Positions 41,337-49,850 of a stretch of 62,697 nt of DNA are shown in pieces (within the stretch, counting starts at the first letter, position 1; each line of letters begins with the position of its first letter). This stretch comes from Alphaproteobacteria bacterium (GTDB taxonomy: Bacteria > Pseudomonadota > Alphaproteobacteria > UBA2966), in NCBI GenBank assembly GCA_021296255.1, contig JAGWAU010000015.1:1-62697 (forward strand), in the 5' to 3' direction. The notes below the pieces were generated by a model that saw only the letters and a list, made by a program, of their open reading frames with translations, was not told the DNA's origin and searched no databases. The translations under genes and the position numbers were made by a program.

Positions 41337-42449
41337 TCAAGCGGGCTCCTCGGCACCGAGCCGCGCGGCAACCCATCGGTGGAAGGCGTGGCTCGGCGTG
41401 TCCATGACCGGGGAAAAGCAGCCGCCGTCGAAAGCGGGCGATTGCCGCCCCCGCTGCATTCGCTCGACGATGTCAACATCCTCCCGGAAGACCTCTTCCC
41501 AGCGAGCACGCAACCGGCTGCGCGCTTCGGCATAGGCGGAGTCGGCAGCCGCCTCTTCCAGGCACCATAACCGCGCTTCCTCCACCGTCAGGTCCGGGGC
41601 GGCCGGGTCGATGCGCATGGCGAAGAAATGGTCCGTATGCGCGCCGAGAAGCAGATTGGGATAGAGAGCCACATATTCGGCAAGCGTGCGGTCGGCCGCA
41701 CAGGGCAGCTCGCCCCGGACCGCATAGTGGCGCGACCCCTGGCCGGAAAAGGCCGTATCGACGATCGGATAATGATCGGCGAGGGAAGAGATGCGGTTGA
41801 GACCCGAATGCACCCAAGGGAGGTGATAAGCCTCGCAATAGTTCTCGACCGCAAGTTTCCAGTTGGCATTGAGCCGGAAGCGGATCGGCTCCGCATCCGC
41901 CGGCCGATAGTGGGCGAGCGGGAAATCTCGCCACTGCCGCTGCAGCGGCGCCAGCCACTCCGCCAGGCCCGGCGCGCCGCCGTGGAGATCGACGAAGACC
42001 ATGTCCAGCCAAACACCCGTGCGCACCGGGATCAAGCCGCGATCGCTCTTGCGGAAGCCCGGCGCCTGATGGTGGCCGACGCCCCCGATATGCGGCGTGG
42101 CGCGCAACCGTCCGTCCAGGTCATAGGCCCAGCCATGGTAGGGACAACGTACGGCTCTCATCCCGCGCGCCGGCTTCTCCAGAAGCCGGACGCCGCGATG
42201 GCGGCAGACATTGTGGAAGCAGCGGATGTTGCCGTCGGCTGTCCGCACGAGTAGCAGCGCCGTGCCCATCGCTTCCACCGGCAGCAGATCGCCGGGGGCC
42301 GCAATATCGCTTGCGAAGGCAAGGCAGAACCAGCCCCGTCCGAAGATGCGCTGGCGCTCTTCGTCGAATGCCGAGGACTCCGTGTAGTAGCGGCCCGGCA
42401 GGCCGCTCGCGGCTTCGATCGGCCATAGAACGCTTGCAAGTTCGTTCAT
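41337..42449 (-). CDS. Rieske [2Fe-2S] ring-hydroxylating oxygenase alpha subunit
   Basis: A 370-residue oxygenase component. The Rieske cluster motif is NVCRHRG...RCPYHGWAYDLDG (Cys-x-His and Cys-x2-His about 20 residues apart). The mononuclear iron site lies in ENYCEAYHLPWVHSGL, with two histidines and a preceding acidic residue. The start at ATG 42449 gives MNELASVLWPIEAASG, the usual N-terminal length. A reductase or ferredoxin partner is not adjacent, so electrons come from elsewhere. It is divergent from the liv-type operon, and the imported compound could be its substrate; this is inference. Relatives act on aromatic rings, carnitine or choline-like amines. Confidence 0.88.
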   Translation of the reverse strand: MNELASVLWPIEAASGLPGRYYTESSAFDEERQRIFGRGWFCLAFASDIAAPGDLLPVEAMGTALLLVRTADGNIRCFHNVCRHRGVRLLEKPARGMRAVRCPYHGWAYDLDGRLRATPHIGGVGHHQAPGFRKSDRGLIPVRTGVWLDMVFVDLHGGAPGLAEWLAPLQRQWRDFPLAHYRPADAEPIRFRLNANWKLAVENYCEAYHLPWVHSGLNRISSLADHYPIVDTAFSGQGSRHYAVRGELPCAADRTLAEYVALYPNLLLGAHTDHFFAMRIDPAAPDLTVEEARLWCLEEAAADSAYAEARSRLRARWEEVFREDVDIVERMQRGRQSPAFDGGCFSPVMDTPSHAFHRWVAARLGAEEPA

Positions 42450-42848
42450 CGTATGGCGTCCCGTCGGGACCGGAAGGCACCCAGTTTGCAACACGCCGTC
42501 CCGGACCAACTTGCGTGGATGCGACCCGGAACCGAAGCAAATGCGACGACGACCGTTATCGCGTGATTGGACTTGCCCTGTCCGCACCGGCAAATGCACA
42601 CGGCACGGCATGCAGGACGCCGCAGTCATCGACGAGGGCCCGAGCGCCTACGGGCTCCGCTTGCCAGAGGCGGCGGGCGGCTCTTCGGCGGTCACCTTTG
42701 CGTCTTGCCGCTGGTCAGCTTCTCGGACACCATGATCAAGTTAACATAATGACTGTCAGCTTGGCGTTCGGACCAGCGATGAAGGCTCGGACGGTATGTC
42801 GAGAGTGCCCATCGATATTCGGGGTGCGCACGATGGAGGAGACGAAAG
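42450..42848. other. Divergent promoter region between Rieske gene and liv-type operon
   Basis: No gene was recognised. A short plus-strand frame around 42610-42735 has no family. GGAGGAGACGAAAG just before 42849 is the ribosome site for the first operon gene. Confidence 0.5.
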
Positions 42849-44030
42849 ATGAGACGTTCTCTATTGGCTTCGGCGGCGTTGGCGATGATGGCATCGGCCG
42901 CGCATGCCGACATGAAAGTCGGTGTCCTGATGGGCTTTACCGGGCCGATCGAGTCCCTTGTGCCCAACATCGTGGCGGCGGCGGAATTGGCCATGAAGGA
43001 GGCGACGGAGTCCGGCGCGTTTCTTGGCGGCAAGAAGGTCATTCCCGTGCGAGGCGATTCCACCTGCGTCGATGCCGCGGCGGCGCAGGCGGCAGCAGAG
43101 CGCCTGATCACCTCGGACAGGGTCGCGGCGATCATGGGCGCGGACTGCTCGGGCGTCAGCATCGCGGTGGCCAACAACGTGGCGGTGCCCAACGGCGTCG
43201 TCATGGTGTCGCCTACGGCCACCTCGCCAGCGATCACCACGTTGAATGACAGGGGCTATTTCTTCCGCACCTGCCCGTCCGATGCGCGGCAGGGAGAGGT
43301 GCTGGCGATGGTGGTCACGGCACGCGGCATCAAGGAGATCGCCGTCACTTACACCAACAACGACTACGGCAAGGGGCTGGCGGACTCGTTCTCCAACGCC
43401 TTCGAAGCGGCCGGCGGCAAGGTCGCGCTGTCCGCGGCGCATGAGGACGGCAAGGCCGATTACGCCGCCGAAGTCGGCGCGCTTGCCGCGACCGGCGTTG
43501 AGCATCTGGCGGTGTTCGGCTATGTCGATAAGGGCGGCAAGGGGATCATCCAAGCGTCCCTCGACGCCGGGGCGTTCGACAGGTTCATTCTCGCCGACGG
43601 CATGGTGGGTGAGTCCCTGATCCAGGCCATCGGCGAGGCGCTCGACGGCTCCGTCGCCACCGCGCCGGGTTCGGATTCCCCGAACGCCAAGAAGTTCATC
43701 GCCGCCGCGGAAAAGGCCGGCATAAAGGGCGACTCTCCCTTTGCCGGCGAGGGCTATGACGCAGCGGCACTGATCATACTGGCGGCGCAAGCGGCCGGCT
43801 CCACGGATCGTGCGGCGATCCAATCCAAGATACTGGAAGTCAGCAACGCGCCGGGTGAAAGAATCGGACCCGCCGAACTCGGCAAAGCGCTCGAACTGCT
43901 CGCCGCCGGCAAGGCGATAAACTATCAGGGCGCGACGGACGTCGAGCTGAACGGCGTCGGAGATTCCTCAAGCCCCTACAAGGAATACGAGGTCCGGGAG
44001 GGCAAGTTCACCGTAGTCAGAATACATTGA
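42849..44030 (+). CDS. Branched-chain-amino-acid-type ABC transporter substrate-binding protein
   Basis: The 393-residue protein has a clear signal peptide (MRRSLLASAALAMMASAAHA-D) and a type I periplasmic binding fold: MKVGVLMGFTGPIESLVPNI, then VIPVRGDSTCVDAAAAQAAA, NNVAVPNGVVMVSPTATSPA, FRTCPSDARQGEVLA and VTYTNNDYGKGLADSF. These match LivK/HAAT-family receptors for amino acids, amides or aromatic acids. It is the first of five genes in order binding protein, ATPase, ATPase, permease, permease. Ligand is not evident. A strong ribosome site precedes it. Confidence 0.93.
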   Translation: MRRSLLASAALAMMASAAHADMKVGVLMGFTGPIESLVPNIVAAAELAMKEATESGAFLGGKKVIPVRGDSTCVDAAAAQAAAERLITSDRVAAIMGADCSGVSIAVANNVAVPNGVVMVSPTATSPAITTLNDRGYFFRTCPSDARQGEVLAMVVTARGIKEIAVTYTNNDYGKGLADSFSNAFEAAGGKVALSAAHEDGKADYAAEVGALAATGVEHLAVFGYVDKGGKGIIQASLDAGAFDRFILADGMVGESLIQAIGEALDGSVATAPGSDSPNAKKFIAAAEKAGIKGDSPFAGEGYDAAALIILAAQAAGSTDRAAIQSKILEVSNAPGERIGPAELGKALELLAAGKAINYQGATDVELNGVGDSSSPYKEYEVREGKFTVVRIH

Positions 44031-44126
44031 ACCAGTCCCGGAACGGGAGTTCGCCCGGCGCGGTCCGTCAGGTCAATTCTCCGGTCTCTTGCAGAATGTA
44101 CGGTGCACCGGAGGAAAGGCACCCGC

Positions 44127-44918
44127 ATGATCCGCGTGGTTGACCTGCATAAGCACTTCGGCGGTGTTCGGGCCGTCGACGGGGTCGACCTCGAAATCGC
44201 GGAGGGTGCGATCACGGGCCTGATAGGACCCAACGGCGCCGGCAAGACTACCTTGTTCAACGTCATCGCCGGGGTCTATCCGCCGACTTCCGGACGCGTC
44301 TATCTCGACGACGGGGACATCACCGGGATGCGGCCCCATCAACTGTTCCGCAGGGGCGTAACGCGGACATTCCAGATCGCGCAGGAATTCACGACGCTGA
44401 CCGTCCTGCAGAACCTGATGTCAGCTACCGGCGATCAGACCGGCGAAAGCCTCATTGGTGCTTGGCTGAGGCCGGGACGGGTGCGCGCCGAGGAAGCGGC
44501 CATCCGGCGCAGAGCCGAGGAGGTGATCGAGTTCCTGGACCTCTCAGACGTCGCTCAGGAACCGGCCGGCAATCTTTCAGGCGGTCAAAAGAAGCTGGTC
44601 GAACTGGCCCGCGTGATGATGACCGAGGCGCGGGTGATCCTGCTCGACGAGATCGGGGCCGGGGTCAACCGCACGCTTCTGCGATCTATTTCTGGAGCGG
44701 TTCTTCGGCTCAATATCGAGCATGGCTACACGTTCTGCTTGATCGAGCACGACATGGATCTGGTGTCGCTGCTCTGCGACCCCGTGATCGTCATGGCGGA
44801 GGGGAAAGTGCTCACCCAAGGACCCGCCCCCGAGGTCCGATCCGACGAGCGGGTCATTGAAGCCTATCTCGGCGCCAGGTCGAAGAACGGCCAGAGTCCG
44901 GCGGCCGACCGCGCATGA
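44127..44918 (+). CDS. livG: ABC transporter ATPase, LivG-type
   Basis: The 263-residue ATPase carries Walker A GPNGAGKTTL at about residues 35-44, a Q-loop region, the signature LSGGQKKLVELARVMM, Walker B RVILLDEI and the switch histidine in LIEHDMDLV. The start was set at ATG 44127, where homology (MIRVVDLHKHFGG) begins; an upstream GTG at 44103 would add eight residues and overlap the ribosome site GGAGGAAAGG. Its stop overlaps the next start (ATGA), indicating coupled translation with livF. The D-loop reads GAGVN rather than the usual AGLN. Confidence 0.93.
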   Translation: MIRVVDLHKHFGGVRAVDGVDLEIAEGAITGLIGPNGAGKTTLFNVIAGVYPPTSGRVYLDDGDITGMRPHQLFRRGVTRTFQIAQEFTTLTVLQNLMSATGDQTGESLIGAWLRPGRVRAEEAAIRRRAEEVIEFLDLSDVAQEPAGNLSGGQKKLVELARVMMTEARVILLDEIGAGVNRTLLRSISGAVLRLNIEHGYTFCLIEHDMDLVSLLCDPVIVMAEGKVLTQGPAPEVRSDERVIEAYLGARSKNGQSPAADRA

Positions 44919-45619
44919 GCTATCTGATCGGGGAGAACATGCATGGCGGCTATGGCGGCGCCGACGTATTGCGCGGCTGCACCATTTCCGTCGACAAGGG
45001 TGAAATCGCCGTGATCGTGGGGCCCAACGGGGCCGGCAAATCGACAGCGATGATGGCGTTGTTCGGCATGGTGCGGCTGCACCACGGCGAGGTGCGCTTG
45101 GGCGGGCGCGTTATCACCGGCCTGAAGCCGCAGGACCGCGTAAGGAGGGGGATGGCCTTCGTGCCGCAAACCGGCAACATATTCACGACCCTGACGGTCC
45201 GGGAAAATCTGGAGATGGGCGCCTTCCTGCGCCCAGACGACATCTCCGGCGGCATGGAGCAGGTCTTTGGCTTGTTTCCCGTTCTGAAGCAAAAACAGCG
45301 CCAGCCGGCGGGTGAGCTGTCGGGCGGGCAGCGCCAACAGGTCGCGATCGGACGCGCGCTGATGACCCAGCCGGACGTCCTGATGCTCGACGAGCCGACC
45401 GCCGGCGTGTCGCCGATTGTCATGGACGAGTTGTTCGACCGGATCCTCCAAATACGACAGGCCGGCACCGCCATCCTGATGGTGGAGCAAAACGCCCGCC
45501 AGGCGCTTGCCGTCGCGGATCGTGGCTTCGTCATGGTGACGGGCGAGAACCGGTTCACGGACAGCGGACAAGCCGTCCTGGCCAACCCCGAAGTGCGGCG
45601 CTCGTTCCTCGGCGGGTAA
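44915..45619 (+). CDS. livF: ABC transporter ATPase, LivF-type
   Basis: The 234-residue ATPase starts at ATG 44915 inside the ATGA overlap with livG. Walker A VGPNGAGKST, signature LSGGQRQQVAIGRALM, Walker B VLMLDEP and the switch histidine replaced in MVEQNARQALAVAD, the usual LivF pattern. LivF and LivG form the heterodimeric engine of the HAAT-type importer. The next gene starts seven bases after its stop. Confidence 0.94.
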   Translation: MSYLIGENMHGGYGGADVLRGCTISVDKGEIAVIVGPNGAGKSTAMMALFGMVRLHHGEVRLGGRVITGLKPQDRVRRGMAFVPQTGNIFTTLTVRENLEMGAFLRPDDISGGMEQVFGLFPVLKQKQRQPAGELSGGQRQQVAIGRALMTQPDVLMLDEPTAGVSPIVMDELFDRILQIRQAGTAILMVEQNARQALAVADRGFVMVTGENRFTDSGQAVLANPEVRRSFLGG

Positions 45620-45625
45620 CCGGCG

Positions 45626-46642
45626 ATGCCGGTTGATCTCGTCAACGCGCTGGTCCTGCTGGCGAACTTCGTCGTCGTGCCGGCCATCGCCTACGGCTCG
45701 CAAATCGCCTTGGGCGCTCTCGGGGTCACGCTGGTGTACGGCATACTGCGTTTCGCCAACTTCTCCCATGGCGACCTCATGGCTTTCGGCACGATGGTGG
45801 TGATCCTGGCGACCTGGCAGTTGCAATCCCGGGGCGTCAGTCTGGGCCTGCTACCGACGGCATTGCTGGCTCTGCCGGCCGGCGCGGCCGCGACGATCAT
45901 CGTCAGCCTGGCGGCGGACAGAACGGTGTTCCGGTTCTACCGCCTCAAGCGGAGCGCGCCGATGGTGATGTCGATCGCCTCGGTGGGAGTAATGTTCGTG
46001 CTGAACGGCGTGGTCCGCATCATCATCGGTCCCGACGATCGGTCCTTCTCCGACGGTGCGCGCTATCTGATAAACGCGCGGGAATTCAGGAGCCTCACCG
46101 GCCTCGAGGAGGGTTTATCCGTCCGCGTATCCCAGGCCTTGACGGTCGCCGTGGCCGTCGTGGCGGTATCGGCACTATTCTGGTTCCTGCAACGCACGCG
46201 TGCCGGCAAGGCGATGCGCGCCTATTCCGACAACGAGGACTTGGCACTGCTCTCGGGTGTCGAGCCCGACCGGGTAGTGCGGATGACCTGGATCATCGCC
46301 GCCTCGCTTGCGGCGACCGCAGGCACGCTCTATGGGCTCGACAAGAGCTTCCAGCCGTTTACCTACCTGCAACTTCTGCTTCCCATGTTCGCCGCCGCGA
46401 TCGTGGGCGGCATCGGCCAACCCCTCGGCGCGATCGCGGGAGGTTTTCTGGTCGCCTTTTCCGAAATCGCACTCACCTACCCCTACAGGAAATTCCTGCG
46501 TTACCTGCTGCCCGAGGAACTGCATCCCGACGGCCTGGCCCAGCTTCTGTCTACCGACTACAAACTTTCCGTTTCTTTCGTCATTCTGGTGGTGGTTCTT
46601 CTCTGGAGACCTACCGGCCTGTTTCGAGGGCGGATCGCGTGA
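45626..46642 (+). CDS. livH: ABC transporter permease, LivH-type
   Basis: The 338-residue membrane protein has about eight helices. The opening GSQIALGALGVTLVYGILRF, with FANFSHGDLMAFG, and the late MFAAAIVGGIGQPLGAIAGG block are diagnostic of LivH permeases, and the ABC-contact loop SDNEDLALLSGVEPD is present. Its stop overlaps the start of livM by GTGA. It forms half of the transmembrane channel of the operon's importer. Confidence 0.93.
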   Translation: MPVDLVNALVLLANFVVVPAIAYGSQIALGALGVTLVYGILRFANFSHGDLMAFGTMVVILATWQLQSRGVSLGLLPTALLALPAGAAATIIVSLAADRTVFRFYRLKRSAPMVMSIASVGVMFVLNGVVRIIIGPDDRSFSDGARYLINAREFRSLTGLEEGLSVRVSQALTVAVAVVAVSALFWFLQRTRAGKAMRAYSDNEDLALLSGVEPDRVVRMTWIIAASLAATAGTLYGLDKSFQPFTYLQLLLPMFAAAIVGGIGQPLGAIAGGFLVAFSEIALTYPYRKFLRYLLPEELHPDGLAQLLSTDYKLSVSFVILVVVLLWRPTGLFRGRIA

Positions 46643-48003
46643 GCGGGCGGGCGCGCGCCGCCGTCGGCTTCGCCGTCGTCGCAGCGTCGCTGCTGACGGT
46701 TGGCCTTGGCCAGTCCTGGGCGGTCAGTCTGGCGGTGCTCAACCTCTGCCTGATCTCGGCCGTGATGGCGCTCGGCGTCAATATACAGTGGGGTTATGCC
46801 GGCCTGTTCAATGTCGGGACCATGGCCTTCGCCGCGCTTGGCGGTTTGGCGGCGGTACTGGTTTCGCAACCGCCGGTGCCCGCGGCCCTGGCCGCAGGCG
46901 GCGCCAAACTGCTGTTGGCGACTGCGATAACGTGCCTGACGCTTGGGCTTGTCTGGGTCGCCTGCCGGGGGTTGCCGCGCGGCAGGCTCCGCGCGTTCGG
47001 AGTGACGGCCGTGGCGGTGACCGGATATTTCGCGACCCGGACCTTCTTCGATCCCGCCGTCAAGGCTATCGAAGCGGTCAATCCAGCCGCCAGCGGCTAT
47101 CTCGGAGGGCTGGGTCTCCCCATCATATTGTCCTGGGCGGTCGGGGGCCTGTTCGCGGCCGGCGCCGCCTATGTGATCGGTCGAATAGCGCTCGGCCTGC
47201 GCGCAGACTATTTCGCCATCGCCACGCTGGGCATTTCCGAAATCGTGATCGCCGTGCTGAAGAACGAGGATTGGCTTGCCCGCGGCGTGAAGAACGTGAC
47301 CGGTCTCGACCGGCCCGTACCGTACGAGATCGATCTGCAGCGCGCTGCCTGGTTTCAGGAACTGGTGCGGTCGTTGAACGTCGGCACGCTGTCCGCCCTG
47401 CCCGAAGCCGAGCATGCCGCGATGCTGCGTGAACTCGTGATCGAGGCAGCCGGTATCTTCGTCAAGCTCTGTTACGCGGGGCTGTTCACCCTTGTCCTTC
47501 TCGTCATCCTGCTGCTCAGCGAGCGAGCGCTCCGTTCACCGTGGGGGCGAATGATGCGGGCAATTCGGGACAACGAAACGGCGGCCGAGGCACTGGGTAA
47601 AGACGTATTCCACCGACACATGCAGGTCTTCGTCATCGGCTCGGCGGTCGTGGGCGTGGCGGGCGCCATGCTCGTCACACTCGACGGACAGTTCACGCCC
47701 AATAGTTACAATCCGTTGCGGTTCACCTTTCTGATCTGGGTGATGGTGATCATCGGCGGCTCAGGCAACAACCTGGGCGCCGTACTCGGCGGCTTCATCG
47801 TGTGGCTGAGTTGGATCGAGGCCGAGCCGCTCAGCTTATGGGTGATAGAGGTCCTGACGTCGGCGATGACGCCTGATGATCCGGTGCGCATGCATCTGGT
47901 CGAAGCGGCGGCCCACGTAAGACAGATACTGATGGGGTTGATCCTGCTTCTGGTGATGCGTTTCAGTCCGCGTGGCGTGGTGCCCGAAACCGTTCGATAT
48001 TGA
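46639..48003 (+). CDS. livM: ABC transporter permease, LivM-type, long form
   Basis: The 454-residue membrane protein starts at GTG 46639 overlapping livH. LivM blocks are visible: INVQWGY-like NIQWGYAGLFNVGTMAFAAL, LRADYFAIATLGISEIVIAV, the ABC-contact loop RAIRDNETAAEALGKDVFHR, and MVIIGGSGNNLGAVLGGFIV near the end. It is longer than many LivM proteins; extra residues sit between about 90 and 150 and around 225-275 (a hydrophilic stretch DRPVPYEIDLQRAAWFQELV in a periplasmic loop), features also seen in some alphaproteobacterial homologues. It is the last gene of the five-gene operon. Confidence 0.92.
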   Translation: MSGRARAAVGFAVVAASLLTVGLGQSWAVSLAVLNLCLISAVMALGVNIQWGYAGLFNVGTMAFAALGGLAAVLVSQPPVPAALAAGGAKLLLATAITCLTLGLVWVACRGLPRGRLRAFGVTAVAVTGYFATRTFFDPAVKAIEAVNPAASGYLGGLGLPIILSWAVGGLFAAGAAYVIGRIALGLRADYFAIATLGISEIVIAVLKNEDWLARGVKNVTGLDRPVPYEIDLQRAAWFQELVRSLNVGTLSALPEAEHAAMLRELVIEAAGIFVKLCYAGLFTLVLLVILLLSERALRSPWGRMMRAIRDNETAAEALGKDVFHRHMQVFVIGSAVVGVAGAMLVTLDGQFTPNSYNPLRFTFLIWVMVIIGGSGNNLGAVLGGFIVWLSWIEAEPLSLWVIEVLTSAMTPDDPVRMHLVEAAAHVRQILMGLILLLVMRFSPRGVVPETVRY

Positions 48004-48010
48004 CGGACTT

Positions 48011-48027
48011 GCGAAGCTCTCCTTCGC
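48011..48027. terminator. Candidate hairpin at operon end
   Basis: GCGAAG and CTTCGC form a 6-bp stem around CTCTC in the 42-base gap between convergent livM and the molybdopterin-domain gene. No T-tract is seen, so it is a weak terminator candidate. Confidence 0.4.
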
Positions 48028-48045
48028 CCATTCCAGTGCACCGCC

Positions 48046-48594
48046 CTACCCGCAGTGGATGAAGAACAACGCCCACGGCCACATGTTCTCCTCCTCCTCC
48101 GTAGCAGGCCGGTCCCCCGGCGGGTCGAAGACCAGCCACAGCGGGCCTCTTCCGCCGATGTCGTGCGGCCGGCCGTCGGCCTTCGTCGCCAGCACCCAAT
48201 CCCGCGTCTCGACTTCCGACGCCGATATCTCGGTACTGAAACCATCGAGGGCCAACGTAGCGAGCGGACCGCCCCGGCAGCCAGCAGCCTTCAGCACGTC
48301 CGTGAGGCGCGGACCGGAGAAGGTTATCAGGCCGTCCCAATCCTTGTACTCGATACCTACCTCCGTGATACCGAGACCTTCCAGCATGGCGCGGTCGAAT
48401 ACGAACGCCCTGTCGAACGCGCGCTCGTGATACGCGAGGAAGACATCGCGCTTCTCGTCATAGGCCGGCCGATTGGCGTTCGCCACGTTGCCCGCGACCG
48501 TCAGCACCACCGGACCGGCCGGTGCTTCGGCACCGGAGGCAGAGGCGGTTGCGACGAACGAAATCGTCAAGACGACGGCGATGAACCTTTCCAT
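48046..48594 (-). CDS. Small exported oxidoreductase-type molybdopterin-binding-domain protein
   Basis: The 182-residue protein has a signal peptide (MERFIAVVLTISFVATASAS) and a domain resembling the sulfite-oxidase-type molybdopterin-binding fold in its short form: PVVLTVAGNVANANRP, VFDRAMLEGLG, FSGPRLTDVLKAAGC, LALDGFSTEISASEVETRDW and GRGPLWLVFDPPGD. The cysteine in KAAGCRGG is near where the family has its molybdenum ligand, but short members often lack a confirmed cofactor. The usual C-terminal block (RMIWQL) is replaced by MWPWALFFIHCG. Periplasmic location likely; redox role unproven. It is convergent with livM. Confidence 0.65.
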   Translation of the reverse strand: MERFIAVVLTISFVATASASGAEAPAGPVVLTVAGNVANANRPAYDEKRDVFLAYHERAFDRAFVFDRAMLEGLGITEVGIEYKDWDGLITFSGPRLTDVLKAAGCRGGPLATLALDGFSTEISASEVETRDWVLATKADGRPHDIGGRGPLWLVFDPPGDRPATEEEENMWPWALFFIHCG

Positions 48595-48890
48595 GGAACA
48601 CCTCTTTCGGAATCTTGTATAGCTTTTGCGGACCGCCGGCGGAATCTGCCCGCCTCCAACAGTCTATCCCCGGCGCCGATGCGCGTCAGGACGTCTCTAG
48701 GTTCAATACCGGCGCTACCGTGTAGTTGAAGTCCCGCGGTTCAGCGACGACAACGACAATATAAAACTGCCTTATTTGAATGAGAGGAAATCAGGATTAG
48801 TTTTTATAACCCGCCCATGCCAGAATCCGACACTCTGGAACCGGAGCGGGGTTTTCCCCGTCACGGCGTTCACGCGGAAAGGGAGGAGAC

Positions 48891-49838
48891 TTGCCTGTCA
48901 CCCTGCGTCAGCTGCGTTATTTTCAAGCACTGGTAGAACATGGCTCGTTCAGCCGCGCGGCGGAGAGCGTTCACGTCTCACAGCCCGCGCTCTCCCTCCA
49001 GATCCGCGAGCTCGAGGCTGCTCTCGGCGGAACGCTGGTGGAGCGCGAAGGCCGCAACAACGTTCTCACGCCGTTCGGCAGGGAGGCACATCAACAAACA
49101 CTGAGGATCCTGGACGAGACGCTTGTCCTGGAAACGATGGGAAAACGTTTCGAGGCGGGCTCTGTGCGGGTCACCGTCGGGATCGTCTCTACACTCGCGC
49201 CATATCTGCTTCCGGGTCTCCTGGAGCGGCTGCAAGCGTCGACACCCCGTGTCCAGCTCGATGCCGTGGAAGACCTGGGGCAGCATCTGGTTTCGGCCCT
49301 TCTCGCCGGCCATCTCGACGCGGCGATCGTCTCCCTTCCGCTGGGTCTGATGGAACTCCCCGAGCGAGAGCTTTTCGACGACCGATTCGTGCTCGCTGCC
49401 CGTGCTGCGAGGCTTGGTGGAATCCGCGCGCTCGGAGACACCGTGCGTCCGACGGATCTGGCGCGGGCCGACATCGGGCCGCTTCTCACGCTCGGGGACG
49501 GCCATTGCTTGGGCAACCAGGTTCTGGGGGCCTGCTCGATGTGGCGCCTGCAGGAAGTTCACCGCGGCGCCGAATCACTGGCCACCCTCTCGCGGCTCGT
49601 GGCGAGCGGCGCCGGCCTGACTCTTCTTCCTGAAACGGCGGCCCTTTGTGAACTCGCGGCTTCTCCGGGCCTGAGTTTTCTCCGTTTCGCCGAACCCGAA
49701 CCTTCGCGGCGGATCGGTCTCGCTTACCGCATCACATCTCACGGTCAGCGCTGGATCGATCTCCTCGCCGAGGCCACGGCCGGCGCAGGCCAAGAACTCA
49801 CGTCCCGAGCCCGGGAGGCGGTCAGCAGACGTAGTTGA
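48891..49838 (+). CDS. oxyR: OxyR-like LysR-family peroxide-sensing regulator
   Basis: The 315-residue protein has an N-terminal winged HTH (LRQLRYFQALVEHGSFSRAA, then ESVHVSQPALSLQIRELEAA) and a LysR effector domain. In it, LLTLGDGHCLGNQVLGAC matches the OxyR redox block (DGHCLRDQAMGFC) with Cys206 and Cys215 separated exactly as Cys199 and Cys208 in E. coli. OxyR forms a disulfide on peroxide and activates antioxidant genes. TTG start at 48891 follows GGGAGGAGAC. It is convergent with the GCS2-type ligase and has no catalase or ahp gene beside it in this window. LysR regulators usually bind near their own promoter; 48595-48890 is the likely site. Confidence 0.83.
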   Translation: MPVTLRQLRYFQALVEHGSFSRAAESVHVSQPALSLQIRELEAALGGTLVEREGRNNVLTPFGREAHQQTLRILDETLVLETMGKRFEAGSVRVTVGIVSTLAPYLLPGLLERLQASTPRVQLDAVEDLGQHLVSALLAGHLDAAIVSLPLGLMELPERELFDDRFVLAARAARLGGIRALGDTVRPTDLARADIGPLLTLGDGHCLGNQVLGACSMWRLQEVHRGAESLATLSRLVASGAGLTLLPETAALCELAASPGLSFLRFAEPEPSRRIGLAYRITSHGQRWIDLLAEATAGAGQELTSRAREAVSRRS

Positions 49839-49850
49839 CGAGCGGCGCCG

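Noticed and set aside
42861..43823. Minus-strand frame of 320 codons
   Set aside because: Antisense to the amino-acid-type binding protein; no motif.
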